The notes beneath the pieces were generated by a model. The model worked only from the letters and a program-made list of their open reading frames with translations. It was not told where the DNA came from and ran no database searches. 64,000 bases of DNA from Desulfolutivibrio sulfodismutans DSM 3696. GTDB taxonomy: Bacteria > Desulfobacterota > Desulfovibrionia > Desulfovibrionales > Desulfovibrionaceae. The position numbers and the translations under genes are program-made. Positions 26,539 to 35,367 of the stretch are shown here, one piece after another. The stretch spans positions 2,749,001 to 2,813,000 of the forward strand of contig NZ_CP045504.1 in the NCBI RefSeq assembly GCF_013376455.1, in the 5' to 3' direction. Each line of letters begins with the position of its first letter. Within the stretch, counting starts at the first letter, position 1.

Positions 26539-29500
26539 ATGGAAACGCGCGACATCGCCGAATACATCCGGGCCCTCCTGGCCTCCGAATCCCTGGGCGG
26601 CTTCGTGGCCCACCACCGGCTCATCCCCGGCCGGGACGCCCGGACCGCCGCCACCCTGCGCCCCTGGCCCGCGATCCTGACCGAGCTTCTGGCCGCCAAG
26701 GGCATCGACTCCCTGTATTCCCACCAGGCCACGGCATGCGACCTCATCCGGGCCGGGCGGCATGTGGCCGTGGCCACACCCACGGCCAGCGGCAAGTCGC
26801 TGATCTACCTGTTGCCCGTTTTGGAGCAGTTTTTACGCGACCCCGAATCCCGGGCCGTGTTTCTTTTTCCCCTAAAGGCCCTGGCCCAGGACCAGTTGCG
26901 GGTCATCGAGGAGCTGCTCGCCCCCCTGCCGCCCTCGGCCAGGCCCCGGGCGGCCATCTTCGACGGCGACACCTCGTCCCATTTCCGGCGCAAGCTGCGC
27001 GACAACCCGCCCAACATCCTGCTCACCAACCCGGAGATGCTGCATCTGGCGCTTTTACCCCACCACGAGAACTGGTCGGCGTTTTTCGCGGGCCTGACCC
27101 ATGTGGTGGTGGACGAGATGCACACCTACCGGGGGGTCATGGGCTCGCACATGGCCCACGTGTTCCGGCGGCTGACCCGGATCTGCGGCCGCTACGGGGC
27201 GCACCCGGCCTTCGTCTTCTGCTCGGCCACCATCGGCAACCCCGGAGAGCTGGCCCGCGACCTGACCGACCTGGACGTCACGGCCATCACCGACAGCGGC
27301 GCGCCCACCGGCCCCCGGCACTTCGTCTTCGTAAATCCCCCGGGCAGCCCGGCCACCGCCGCCGTGAACCTCCTGCGCGCGGCGCTTCACCGGGAGTTGC
27401 GGACCATCGTCTACACCCAGTCGCGCAAGATGACCGAGCTGATCGCCATGTGGCTCTCCGAGAAGGCCGACAAGGACGGGGTGAACGCCTCCCGGGTCAG
27501 CGCCTACCGGTCGGGGTTTCTGCCCGAGGAGCGCCGGGAGATCGAGGCCCGCATGACCTCGGGGGAGCTTTTGGCCGTGGTCTCCACCAGCGCCCTGGAA
27601 CTGGGCATCGACATCGGCGGGCTGGACCTGTGCGTGCTGGCCGGATACCCGGGTTCGGTCATGTCCACCTGGCAGCGCGGCGGCCGGGTGGGCCGCTCCC
27701 GGCGCGAATCCGCCGTGGCGCTCATTGCCGGGGAGGACGCGCTGGATCAGTATTTCATGCGCAATCCGGCGGACTTTTTCGACCGCCCCCCGGAGTCGGC
27801 GGTCATAAACCCCGCCAACCCGGCCATCGCCGCCCGGCACCTGGAATGCGCCGCCTCCGAGATGCCGCTTCGGGCCGGGGAGCCCTATCTGGCCGATCCG
27901 GAGTTTCGGGCCGAACGCGACCGGCTGGCGGACGCGGGCCTGCTTCTGGCCGACGAAGACGGGTCGCGCTGGTACGCGGCCCGCAAAAGGCCCCACCGCG
28001 ACGTGAACCTGCGCGGCACGGGCGGCCGTTTCCGCATCGAGGCCGAGGGCCAGACCCTGGGGGAGATCGACGAGCACCGGGCCTTCCGCGAGACCCATCA
28101 GGGCGCCATCTACCTGCACCGAGGACGCACCTTCGAGATCGCGGACATGGATCTGGCCACGCGCAAGGTCACGGCCGTGGCCTGCCGGGCCGACTATTAC
28201 ACCAAGGCCCGGGGGCACAAATCCACGGAGATTTTGGCGGTCAGCGGCCAGGCTGCGGCCTACGGGGCCAGAGTGTATTGCGGGCGGCTCAAGGTCACGG
28301 AGTGGATCACGGGCTATGAGCGCCGCCGAGTGCGCGGCGGGACGCTGCTGGGCATCGTGCCCCTTGACCTGCCGCCCCTGACGTTTGAGACCGACGGCTT
28401 CTGGTACGCCATCCCCCGGGAGGTGCAGGAGGAGATGGACGCCCGGCTTTTCCATTTCATGGGCGGCATCCACGCCATGGAGCATGCCCTGATCGGTATT
28501 CTGCCCCTGCTTGTACTCACGGACAGAAATGACTTAGGCGGCATCTCCACCCCCCTGCACGAGCAGGTGGGCCGGGCGGCGGTCTTCGTCTACGACGGCA
28601 TCCCCGGCGGCATGGGCCTGACCAAGATGGCCTTCGCCCGGGCCGCGGAGGCCCTGTCGCGCACCCTGGCGGTCATCGCCTCCTGCGAGTGCGAGACGGG
28701 CTGCCCGTCCTGCGTGCACTCCCCCAAGTGCGGCTCGGGCAACCGGCCCATCGACAAAGCCGCCGCGCAATTTCTCCTGGAACGTCTGACCTCCCGCGCC
28801 CCCGAACCCGCCCCGCCCCCCGTGGCCGTCCCCCAGCCGGGAGAGACAAACCCGGCCACCGGCCTGCACAAGGAGTCCGACATGGCACGCGACACCCCCA
28901 AATCGCCCCCGACACCCCGGATTCAGGTGGATGCCCCGTACGCCCCGCCCCCCGCCGCCCCTGTGGCGGCATCCCGCCCGGAACCCGACCCGGCGACAGC
29001 CCCTTCAGGCCACGCCGCCGCCCCCGCCGCCCCCCGGCGCTACGGGGTGCTGGACGTGGAGACCCGGCGTTCGGCCGAGGAGGTGGGCGGCTGGGGCAAC
29101 GCCAAACGCATGGGGGTCAGCGTGGCCGTGCTCTATGATTCGGCCCTGGACGACTTCATCAGCTACCGCCAGGAGGAACTGCCGGAGATGGCCAAGGCCC
29201 TGGCGGTCCTGGATCTGGTGGTGGGGTTCAACATCAAGCGGTTCGACTATCAGGTGCTTGGCGGGGTGTGCGACTTCAACTTCCGAGGCCTGCCCACCCT
29301 GGACCTGCTCGAAAAGGTGCATGAGCGGCTGGGCTACCGCCTGTCCCTGGACGGGCTGGCGTCGGCCACGCTTTCGGCCAAGAAATCCGCCTCGGGCCTT
29401 GCGGCGCTGGCCTGGTGGAAGGAAGGCCGACTGGATCTCATCGAGGAATACTGCCGCAAGGACGTGGCGCTCACCCGCGACCTGTACCTCTTCGGCCGGG

Positions 29501-29565
29501 AGCAGGGCTATCTGCTGTTCACCAACAAGGCGGCGCGCACCGTGCGGCTGCCCGTGGCGTGGTGA
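26539..29565 (+). CDS. DEAD/DEAH-type helicase fused to a DEDD nuclease (MrfA-MrfB-like)
   Basis: A 1008-residue protein. Residues about 1-740 match the YprA/MrfA helicase family: Walker A TPTASGKSLIY (about 80), VVDEMHTYRG (DEMH about 192-195), SATIG, GRVGRSRRE, and a C-terminal four-Cys cluster CECETGCPSCVHSPKC (about 716-731). A Pro/Ala linker (about 755-830) leads to a DEDD-type RNase H fold (about 835-1008): VLDVET, VGFNIKRFD, EYCRKDVALT (Y-x3-D). In B. subtilis these are separate proteins, MrfA and MrfB, acting in repair of mitomycin C damage. The ATG at 26539 is chosen, though no strong ribosome site precedes it. An internal ATG at 28882 has an excellent ribosome site, so the nuclease may also be made alone. 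Confidence 0.88.
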   Translation: METRDIAEYIRALLASESLGGFVAHHRLIPGRDARTAATLRPWPAILTELLAAKGIDSLYSHQATACDLIRAGRHVAVATPTASGKSLIYLLPVLEQFLRDPESRAVFLFPLKALAQDQLRVIEELLAPLPPSARPRAAIFDGDTSSHFRRKLRDNPPNILLTNPEMLHLALLPHHENWSAFFAGLTHVVVDEMHTYRGVMGSHMAHVFRRLTRICGRYGAHPAFVFCSATIGNPGELARDLTDLDVTAITDSGAPTGPRHFVFVNPPGSPATAAVNLLRAALHRELRTIVYTQSRKMTELIAMWLSEKADKDGVNASRVSAYRSGFLPEERREIEARMTSGELLAVVSTSALELGIDIGGLDLCVLAGYPGSVMSTWQRGGRVGRSRRESAVALIAGEDALDQYFMRNPADFFDRPPESAVINPANPAIAARHLECAASEMPLRAGEPYLADPEFRAERDRLADAGLLLADEDGSRWYAARKRPHRDVNLRGTGGRFRIEAEGQTLGEIDEHRAFRETHQGAIYLHRGRTFEIADMDLATRKVTAVACRADYYTKARGHKSTEILAVSGQAAAYGARVYCGRLKVTEWITGYERRRVRGGTLLGIVPLDLPPLTFETDGFWYAIPREVQEEMDARLFHFMGGIHAMEHALIGILPLLVLTDRNDLGGISTPLHEQVGRAAVFVYDGIPGGMGLTKMAFARAAEALSRTLAVIASCECETGCPSCVHSPKCGSGNRPIDKAAAQFLLERLTSRAPEPAPPPVAVPQPGETNPATGLHKESDMARDTPKSPPTPRIQVDAPYAPPPAAPVAASRPEPDPATAPSGHAAAPAAPRRYGVLDVETRRSAEEVGGWGNAKRMGVSVAVLYDSALDDFISYRQEELPEMAKALAVLDLVVGFNIKRFDYQVLGGVCDFNFRGLPTLDLLEKVHERLGYRLSLDGLASATLSAKKSASGLAALAWWKEGRLDLIEEYCRKDVALTRDLYLFGREQGYLLFTNKAARTVRLPVAW
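28870..28884 (+). promoter_or_regulatory. Internal ribosome binding site and ATG within the helicase-nuclease gene
   Basis: AAGGAG (28870-28875), six bases, then an in-frame ATG (28882-28884) at codon 782, in the linker between the helicase and nuclease domains. Spacing and match are optimal. Initiation here would yield a free nuclease of about 227 residues. Confidence 0.6.
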
Positions 29566-29637
29566 CGGCGGGTCGAAGGGAACGCCCAGGTAAAACCATA
29601 GCGGGGCATACGCGGCGAAGAACTCCGGAAAGCCCGG

Positions 29638-29922
29638 TTACCGGCGCGCTATCTGGTTCTCCTGAATCTCGACATACCGCTCCAGCACGGCATTGATGCG
29701 CGTCTGATATCCAGGCCCCTGGCGCTTGAAAAATTCGAGAACCCCCGGACTCAGACGAATCGTGACGTTCTGCTTTTTCGCGGGGTGTTCCGCCCGTACC
29801 GCCCGCATCCAAAAGGCCTCGTCCGTAGGCAGGGCGTCGGGATCGGACGCGGCCCGCCGCGCGATCTCCTCTTCCGAAAACCGGGACACCTGTTCCATGT
29901 CAGACTTGAGCTTCCGCTTCAT
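29638..29922 (-). CDS. brnA: BrnA-family antitoxin
   Basis: A 94-residue protein of the BrnA family. Its C terminus (QNVTIRLSPGVLEFFKRQGP, then GYQTRINAVLERYV) is a ribbon-helix-helix DNA-binding unit; the N-terminal half (EEIARRAASDPDALPTDEAF) is the part that wraps the toxin in known BrnTA complexes. Its start overlaps the toxin gene end by 23 bases, so the two are translated together, toxin first, as usual for brnTA. It should repress its own promoter. Confidence 0.9.
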   Translation of the reverse strand: MKRKLKSDMEQVSRFSEEEIARRAASDPDALPTDEAFWMRAVRAEHPAKKQNVTIRLSPGVLEFFKRQGPGYQTRINAVLERYVEIQENQIARR

Positions 29923-30175
29923 ATATCTTTCTCTCCGCCTTGTTCGCCCGTCGCATGGAGATCACGCGCACCGCCCCGTCGCGAAGGGCATATGCCAAAA
30001 ACACGATGGTGTTCTCCAGGCATCCCAAAGCGACATACCGCGTTTCGCCATAGTCCCTGCGGTCGTCCACACGGATGGTCATCGGCCCCTGAAATACGGC
30101 CCAGGCATCCTCCAACCACAGACCATGCTTGTAAAAATTGGATGTGTTTTTGTCTTCGTCCCAGGCAAACCGCAT
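29900..30175 (-). CDS. brnT: BrnT-family toxin (ribonuclease)
   Basis: A 91-residue RelE-like RNase toxin of the BrnT family, recognisable from FAWDEDKNTSNFYKHGLW near the N terminus, ETRYVALG in the centre and VRVISMRRANKAERKIYE at the C terminus. It cuts RNA and slows growth when not bound by BrnA. The frame is open up to an ATG at 30193, but that codon lies inside the palindromic operator, so the ATG at 30175 is preferred; neither start has a clear ribosome site. Confidence 0.9.
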   Translation of the reverse strand: MRFAWDEDKNTSNFYKHGLWLEDAWAVFQGPMTIRVDDRRDYGETRYVALGCLENTIVFLAYALRDGAVRVISMRRANKAERKIYEAEAQV

Positions 30176-30184
30176 ACGAACCAA

Positions 30185-30202
30185 TACGTACATTTGTACA
30201 TA
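30185..30202. promoter_or_regulatory. Palindromic operator of brnTA
   Basis: TACGTACA (30185-30192), TT, TGTACATA (30195-30202): arms match at 7 of 8 positions. The site lies just upstream of the brnT start at 30175, where the BrnA ribbon-helix-helix would be expected to bind. Confidence 0.55.
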
Positions 30203-30316
30203 CAGTCAATGTCTGCCGGGAAAAACACAGCCTCGCGCCAGCACCTCCATGGACGCAAAAAAGCGGCGAACCCCGTGTGCCAGGGCCGCCGCCATCAGGG
30301 GACAGACCGGTTCGCG

Positions 30317-32578
30317 CTATTGCTCTTCGGTCTCCCCGCCGTCCAGGGACCGCACGTAGCGGCAGGATTTTTCAGGGCAGGCCAGGTGTTCGCCCCGGGC
30401 CTGGGTGCGCTTTTTGACCAGGATGCCCGAGCCGCACTTGGGGCAGGGCTCGGCCACGGGCCAGTCCCACACGGCGTAGTCGCACTGGGGGTAGCGGTCG
30501 CAGGAATAAAACACCTTGCCCCGCTTGGAGCTTTTTTCCACCAGCTCCCCGCCGCAGCCCTCGCGCGGGCATTTGACCCCGGTCTTGAACGGCTCGGCGT
30601 GCTTGCAGGCCGGATATCCCGAACAGGCCACGAACCGGCTGCCGGTGCGCGATTTTTTCAGCACCAGATCCTTGCCGCAATCCGGGCACTTGCCCATCAC
30701 CACGGGCTCGTCGGCCTGTCTGGCCACCAGCTCGATGCCGCCGTCCGGGGTGCGGGTGAAATTCGAGGTGTTCTTGCAGTCGGGATAGCCCGAGCAGGCC
30801 AGGAACTCCCCCATGCGGCCGAACTTGATGACCATGGGCTGGCCGCACTTGTCGCAGACAAGCCCCGTCTCCTTGCCCGCCTTGACCGCGGCCATGTCCT
30901 CGGAGGCCTTGTCCAGGGCGGGATAAAATCCGTCCGTGAAATCCTTGAGAAGCGCCACCCAGTCCCGCTGGCCCTCGGCCACCTCGTCCAGGGCGGCCTC
31001 CATCCCGGCCGTGAACCCCACATCCATGATGGTCGCGAAATGGTCGATGAGCAGGTCGGCCACGGTGGTTCCCAGCTCCGACGGCACGAAGTGCTTCTCT
31101 TCCAGCTTGGCGTATTCGCGGTCGATAAGCGTGGAGATGATGGCCGCATAGGTGGACGGACGGCCGATGCCCTTCTCCTCCAGCTCGCGCACCAGGGAGG
31201 CCTCTGTATAGCGCGGGGGCGGCTGGGTGAACTTCTGGTCGGTCTTGAGCTCCGCGAGCGTCAGGGGCTGTCCCTGGGCCAAAGGCGGCAGGGTTTTGGC
31301 CTCGTCCCCGGCCTCCATGCCGTAGACCTTGAGATAGCCCGGAAAGATCAGCCGCTGGCCCTTGGCCCGGAACAGGGCCGTGCCCGCCGAGATCTCCGCC
31401 GTGGTGTCCCAGAACCGGGCCTCGGCCATCTGGGAGGCCAGGAAACGCTCCCAGATGAGCTTGTACAGGGCATACTGCTCCCGGGGCAGAAAGGATCGCA
31501 CGTCGTCCGGGGTGACGGCCGGGTCAACGGGCCGGATGGCCTCGTGGGCGTCCTGGGCCGAGGCCTTGGTCTTGAAATAGCGGGCCTTGGCCGGATAGAA
31601 CTCCGGCCCAAGCGTGTCCACGATGAAATCTTTGGCGGCCTGGCGCGCCTCGTCGGCGATGCGCACGGAGTCGGTACGCATGTAGGTGATCAGCGCCACC
31701 GTGCCGCGTTCGCCCAGCTCCACGCCCTCGTACAGCCGCTGGGCCGCGCCCATGGTCCGCTTGGCCGTAAACCCCAGGCGCTGGTTGGCGGCCTGCTGCA
31801 GGGTGGAGGTGATGTAGGGCGGCGGCGGGGACTTGGCGCGTTCCTTCTCGGCCACGGCGGTGACCGCGAAGGGGCTTTTCAAAATGGCGTCGCGAAGCGT
31901 GGCGGCCGTCTCGCCGTCGCCGATGACCGGCTTTTTGCCAGCCACCTTCCACAGCTCGGCCTCGAAGACCGGGGGTTCGGCGGCCGCCAAAAGGGCCTTG
32001 AACACCCAGTATTCCTCGGGCACGAAGGCCTGGCGCTCTTTTTCCCGCTCAACCACCAGCCGAAGCGCCACGGACTGCACCCGGCCGGCGGAGATGCCCC
32101 GTTTGACCTTTTTCCACAAAAGGGGCGAAACCTTGTAGCCCACCAGCCGGTCCAGGATGCGCCGGGCCTGCTGGGACAAGAACAGCTTTTCGTCGATTTC
32201 GCGCGGGTGGGTCAGGGCCTCACGCACGGCCTTGGCCGTGATTTCGTTGAAAAAAATGCGGTGGATGGGCCGGTCTTCCGCTTTGAGCAATTCGGCCACA
32301 TGCCAGGCAATGGCCTCTCCCTCGCGATCCGGGTCCGGGGCCAGGTAGATGCGGCTGGCCTTGGCCGCGGCCTCACGCAGCTTGGAAACCACCTTCTGCT
32401 TGCCCTGGATGATCTGGTACTGCGGCGCGAAATCCTTTTTCTCGTCCACGCCCAGGGTCTTGGTGGGCAGGTCGCGGACGTGGCCGACCGAGGCCTCCAC
32501 GGCATAAGCGCTGCCGAGGAATTTCTTGATGGTCTTCACTTTGGCCGGGGATTCGACGATGATCAGCTCTTTTGCCAT
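30317..32578 (-). CDS. topA: DNA topoisomerase I
   Basis: A 753-residue type IA topoisomerase that relaxes negative supercoils. The N-terminal Toprim domain begins IIVESPAKVKTIKKFLG, followed by LAPDPDREGEAIAWH with the Mg-binding acids; the nucleophile Tyr lies in ITYMRTDSVRI. The C terminus has four zinc-finger units (starting CDKCGQPMVIK, CPDCGKDLVLKK, CPREGCGGELVE and CPKCGSGILVKK), more than the three in E. coli TopA. The ATG at 32578 matches the usual N terminus; the longer frame upstream is not coding. No ribosome site stands out, and the 90-residue gene at 32646 lies 68 bases upstream on the same strand. Confidence 0.96.
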   Translation of the reverse strand: MAKELIIVESPAKVKTIKKFLGSAYAVEASVGHVRDLPTKTLGVDEKKDFAPQYQIIQGKQKVVSKLREAAAKASRIYLAPDPDREGEAIAWHVAELLKAEDRPIHRIFFNEITAKAVREALTHPREIDEKLFLSQQARRILDRLVGYKVSPLLWKKVKRGISAGRVQSVALRLVVEREKERQAFVPEEYWVFKALLAAAEPPVFEAELWKVAGKKPVIGDGETAATLRDAILKSPFAVTAVAEKERAKSPPPPYITSTLQQAANQRLGFTAKRTMGAAQRLYEGVELGERGTVALITYMRTDSVRIADEARQAAKDFIVDTLGPEFYPAKARYFKTKASAQDAHEAIRPVDPAVTPDDVRSFLPREQYALYKLIWERFLASQMAEARFWDTTAEISAGTALFRAKGQRLIFPGYLKVYGMEAGDEAKTLPPLAQGQPLTLAELKTDQKFTQPPPRYTEASLVRELEEKGIGRPSTYAAIISTLIDREYAKLEEKHFVPSELGTTVADLLIDHFATIMDVGFTAGMEAALDEVAEGQRDWVALLKDFTDGFYPALDKASEDMAAVKAGKETGLVCDKCGQPMVIKFGRMGEFLACSGYPDCKNTSNFTRTPDGGIELVARQADEPVVMGKCPDCGKDLVLKKSRTGSRFVACSGYPACKHAEPFKTGVKCPREGCGGELVEKSSKRGKVFYSCDRYPQCDYAVWDWPVAEPCPKCGSGILVKKRTQARGEHLACPEKSCRYVRSLDGGETEEQ

Positions 32579-32645
32579 GGCAGGCGTGCTATAGCCATCC
32601 CCTTGGCCGCTGGCAAGGCCAAAGCGCCCCCGCCGGACAAATGTC

Positions 32646-32918
32646 TTATTTCTCCGCCGCCTTTTTTTCCGTCTCTCGGCTCCGGGCCGCCTCCTGATGC
32701 CGCACCCGGGCCTCCCAGACCAGATTCCCCACCCGGCGACCCAGATCCGTCCGGCGCGCCTTGACCAGGGCGTCGGCCGCCTCCCGGTTGCCCTGGCTTG
32801 AGAGCAGCACGGCCGAATCCAGGTCGCGCAGGTGGCTGGCGCACTCCCGGACCAGGGCGGACAGGTCGAGCTCGGCCAGCTCCAGCGGCACACGCACGGA
32901 ACGCACTTTCTTGGCCAT
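32646..32918 (-). CDS. Hypothetical protein upstream of topA
   Basis: A 90-residue, highly charged, probably helical protein (MAKKVRSVRVPLELAELDLS at the start, RSRETEKKAAEK at the end). The ATG at 32918 has GGAGG 7 bases upstream; the frame start at 32987 is less likely. It shares direction with topA and is probably in the same transcript. I do not recognise the family. Overlapping frames on the other strand are shadows. Confidence 0.65.
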   Translation of the reverse strand: MAKKVRSVRVPLELAELDLSALVRECASHLRDLDSAVLLSSQGNREAADALVKARRTDLGRRVGNLVWEARVRHQEAARSRETEKKAAEK

Positions 32919-33163
32919 GATTCCCCTCCGTTTTGCAAACGTATTACGAACAAACGACTTTTCCGTCAACGATTCGGACACGGCCACATGCGGCGATCCT
33001 CACAACGCGGGCTCTCCGTCAGGACGGCACAGGCCCCCGGGGATTGGTTTTTTATGGGAATCCGTTTTTTCCTTGAGCGCGGCGGCAAGGTCGGGTACGG
33101 TGCGTTCGGCGTCCAAATGCAGTGCGATGGCAGGAGTTTTGCAGAGAAAGCCGGGGAGGAACC

Positions 33164-34164
33164 ATGCCGCTCACGAAAAGTGACAAGCTGATCATTGTCG
33201 GCGCGGTGGTCCTGGCCCTGGCGGTGGTGGCGGGGCTCGCCGCGTGGCGCAAACCGCATCTTTTCACGGGCGGCAAACCCGCGCCGGAGATGACCACCCG
33301 CGACTTCAGCGCCCCTGCGCCGCCCGTCCCGGCCGCACCCGCAACGCCAACACCGCCCCCGGCCCCGACGTCGGCCGTGACGCCCCCCCCGGCGGCATCG
33401 CCGCCAACCGCCCAGGCCCCTCCCGCCGCGACCGGCGTCGCCGCACTGCCCGCCCCGGACACGGCCGTCCCCCTGGCCCCGGCGCCCGCCGCGTCCCCCT
33501 CCCCGGCGGCCCAGACGCCCGCAGCGGGCAAGGAACCGGTTTCCCCGGAGATCGTCTCCCAGCATCCCCTCTTCGCCGGGGACCAGACCCTGGACAAAAT
33601 GTTTTCGGACATGGGCCAGGAGGCGGCCGCCCCCAAGGTCGACACCGGGAAAAGGCCCGCCGCGACCGCCCAGACGCCGCCGCCGGTCCCGGACGCCCCG
33701 CCCAAGGCCCCGGCTCCGGAAGCGCTGCCCGCAACAGCCGAATCCCTGGACGCGCCGCCCCAAAAGCCCGGCCTTGCCGCGAAAAAACCCGTCAAGGACA
33801 AGCCCGTCGCGGCGGGCAAGCCCGCGCCCGGCCCCTCCAAAGGCGCGGTCGTGGCCGTCTCGGCCGTGGACAAGCCCGGGGAATACGTCCTCACCGTCAC
33901 CACTACGTCCCCCGTGGGCGAGGTGACCCGGACCTACATGGACGGCCCCCCAGGCTGGTCATCGACCTGGCCGGGCGCTGGACCTATACCGGCCCCCTGT
34001 CCCTGTCCGGAAAAAGCCCCTTGATCACGCTGGTGCGCATCGGCAAACACCCGGACATCCTGCGGCTGGTGCTGGATCTGGCCCCCGAGGCCGTCACCCG
34101 GCTGCGCGAGGCCCCGGTGGTGGACAGAACCCCAAATGGCGTGGTCATCCGGCTGCCGAAATAG
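33164..34164 (+). pseudogene. Pro/Ala-rich envelope protein with AMIN domain, frameshifted in a C6 run
   Basis: The protein begins with a cytoplasmic tip and one membrane helix (KLIIVGAVVLALAVVAGLAA, about 7-26). A long Ala/Pro-rich linker follows (about 45-235), then the start of an AMIN-type domain. At GGCCCCCC (C6, 33946-33951) the frame shifts; the rest (LVIDLAGRWTYTG, ILRLVLDLAPEA, GVVIRLPK) continues in the next frame to the stop at 34164. One extra C would give a 333-residue membrane-anchored protein ending in AMIN, a domain that binds peptidoglycan or glycans. The ATG at 33164 follows GGGGAGG. The gene precedes an SGNH-hydrolase-like gene and a DUF1134 gene, all envelope-related. Confidence 0.8.
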
Positions 34165-34287
34165 CGCATTGCCCGCAAAACCGGACAACGACACTGCGAC
34201 ACCGCCACATCCCAGGCCTTCCAGCAACGCGTCCCCAAGGGACCAAACCGAGCGGGAGTCATCCTCGCGACAGGGAGAAAACGTGCC

Positions 34288-35367
34288 GTGAAGCGCGCCG
34301 TGCGCCTCATTTTCCGAATGGTCCTGTGGCTTGCGATTGCAGCCGTGTGTGTGGAGGCCGCCTGCTTCGGGGCCATCACCCTGCTCAACGCCATCATCTA
34401 CGACAACCTGCGGGAAGGCCCCCGGGCGGCCTACGACCCCTACGCCCTGTTTTTGCAGCAGGACGGCATCTGGCCCACCATGGGCATCGCCCAGGCTGAA
34501 AAACCCGAGGACAACCGGATCGTCTGGTTTTTTGGCGGCTCCACCATGCGGGCCGGGAACTCGCCCTTTGACACCTCCATCCCCAGCTACGTAGCCACGG
34601 CGCTCAATAATGGCCCGGGCCCCGTGCGCTACAACTGCTTCAATTTCGGCGTCAATTCCTTCAATTCCCTGCTTGAAACCAAATATCTCCAAAAACTTCT
34701 GATCGAATTCCCCTTCCGGCCGAATCTGGTGGTTTTTTACGACGGGGCCAACGACGCCAACTATTTCACCCTCTACAAGCATCCCTATGGCCACGAGGGC
34801 ATGGACCGGGTCCAGGGGCTCCTGGAGAGCTATTTCAAGACCCCCATCGGCATCTTAAAACCCCTGTGCGCCGCCTGGTACGCCTCATTTACCCGGGAGA
34901 TGTATTCCAAGCTGGCCTACGCCATGACCCCGCTTGATCCGGATTCGCCGCTCTTGCAGGAATACGTCGACCTGACCGTCAAACGCTACGACCATGTAGC
35001 CAAGGTCACCGCCGCCTACGGATCGCAGTTTCTGCTGTTCCTGCAACCCCTGTACTGGGGGGAAACCTGCCTGGACATGGACCCGGCTGTGCATCAGGAA
35101 GAAGAAACCATCATCCTCGGACGCCGGTCCTTTCCCCATGTGCGCCAAAACGTCCTGATCGTCTATGCGGCCCTGGAAAAGGCCCTGGCCGAACGGCCCT
35201 ATTTTGTGAACCTGCAAAACGCCTTGTGTTCCCGCACGGCTCCGGCGTACACTCCCGATGGCGTGCATCAGACCGAATCCGGCCGGGAAGGCGTGGCCCA
35301 GGCCATGCTCCCCATTTTGCGCGACCGCCTCGCCGCCGAGGAACAGACACAAGGGAGGACGCCATGA
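34288..35367 (+). CDS. Membrane-anchored SGNH-hydrolase-like protein
   Basis: A 359-residue protein with an N-terminal membrane anchor (about 5-33). The periplasmic part has SGNH-like blocks: FFGGSTMRAG (block I, GGS with a Ser), FYDGANDANYF (G-x-N-D, block III) and TPDGVHQTESG near the C terminus (D-x-x-H, block V). Such enzymes deacetylate or acyl-modify sugars and lipids. The start is a GTG at 34288. Its stop overlaps the next gene by four bases, so the two are coupled. The substrate is unknown. A second SGNH-like membrane protein is at 50518-51711. Confidence 0.8.
   Translation: MKRAVRLIFRMVLWLAIAAVCVEAACFGAITLLNAIIYDNLREGPRAAYDPYALFLQQDGIWPTMGIAQAEKPEDNRIVWFFGGSTMRAGNSPFDTSIPSYVATALNNGPGPVRYNCFNFGVNSFNSLLETKYLQKLLIEFPFRPNLVVFYDGANDANYFTLYKHPYGHEGMDRVQGLLESYFKTPIGILKPLCAAWYASFTREMYSKLAYAMTPLDPDSPLLQEYVDLTVKRYDHVAKVTAAYGSQFLLFLQPLYWGETCLDMDPAVHQEEETIILGRRSFPHVRQNVLIVYAALEKALAERPYFVNLQNALCSRTAPAYTPDGVHQTESGREGVAQAMLPILRDRLAAEEQTQGRTP

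Noticed and set aside
29726-32764. 1012-codon open frame on the plus strand
   Set aside because: It is antisense to topA and brnTA. The topA product has complete conserved motifs; the antisense product has none.
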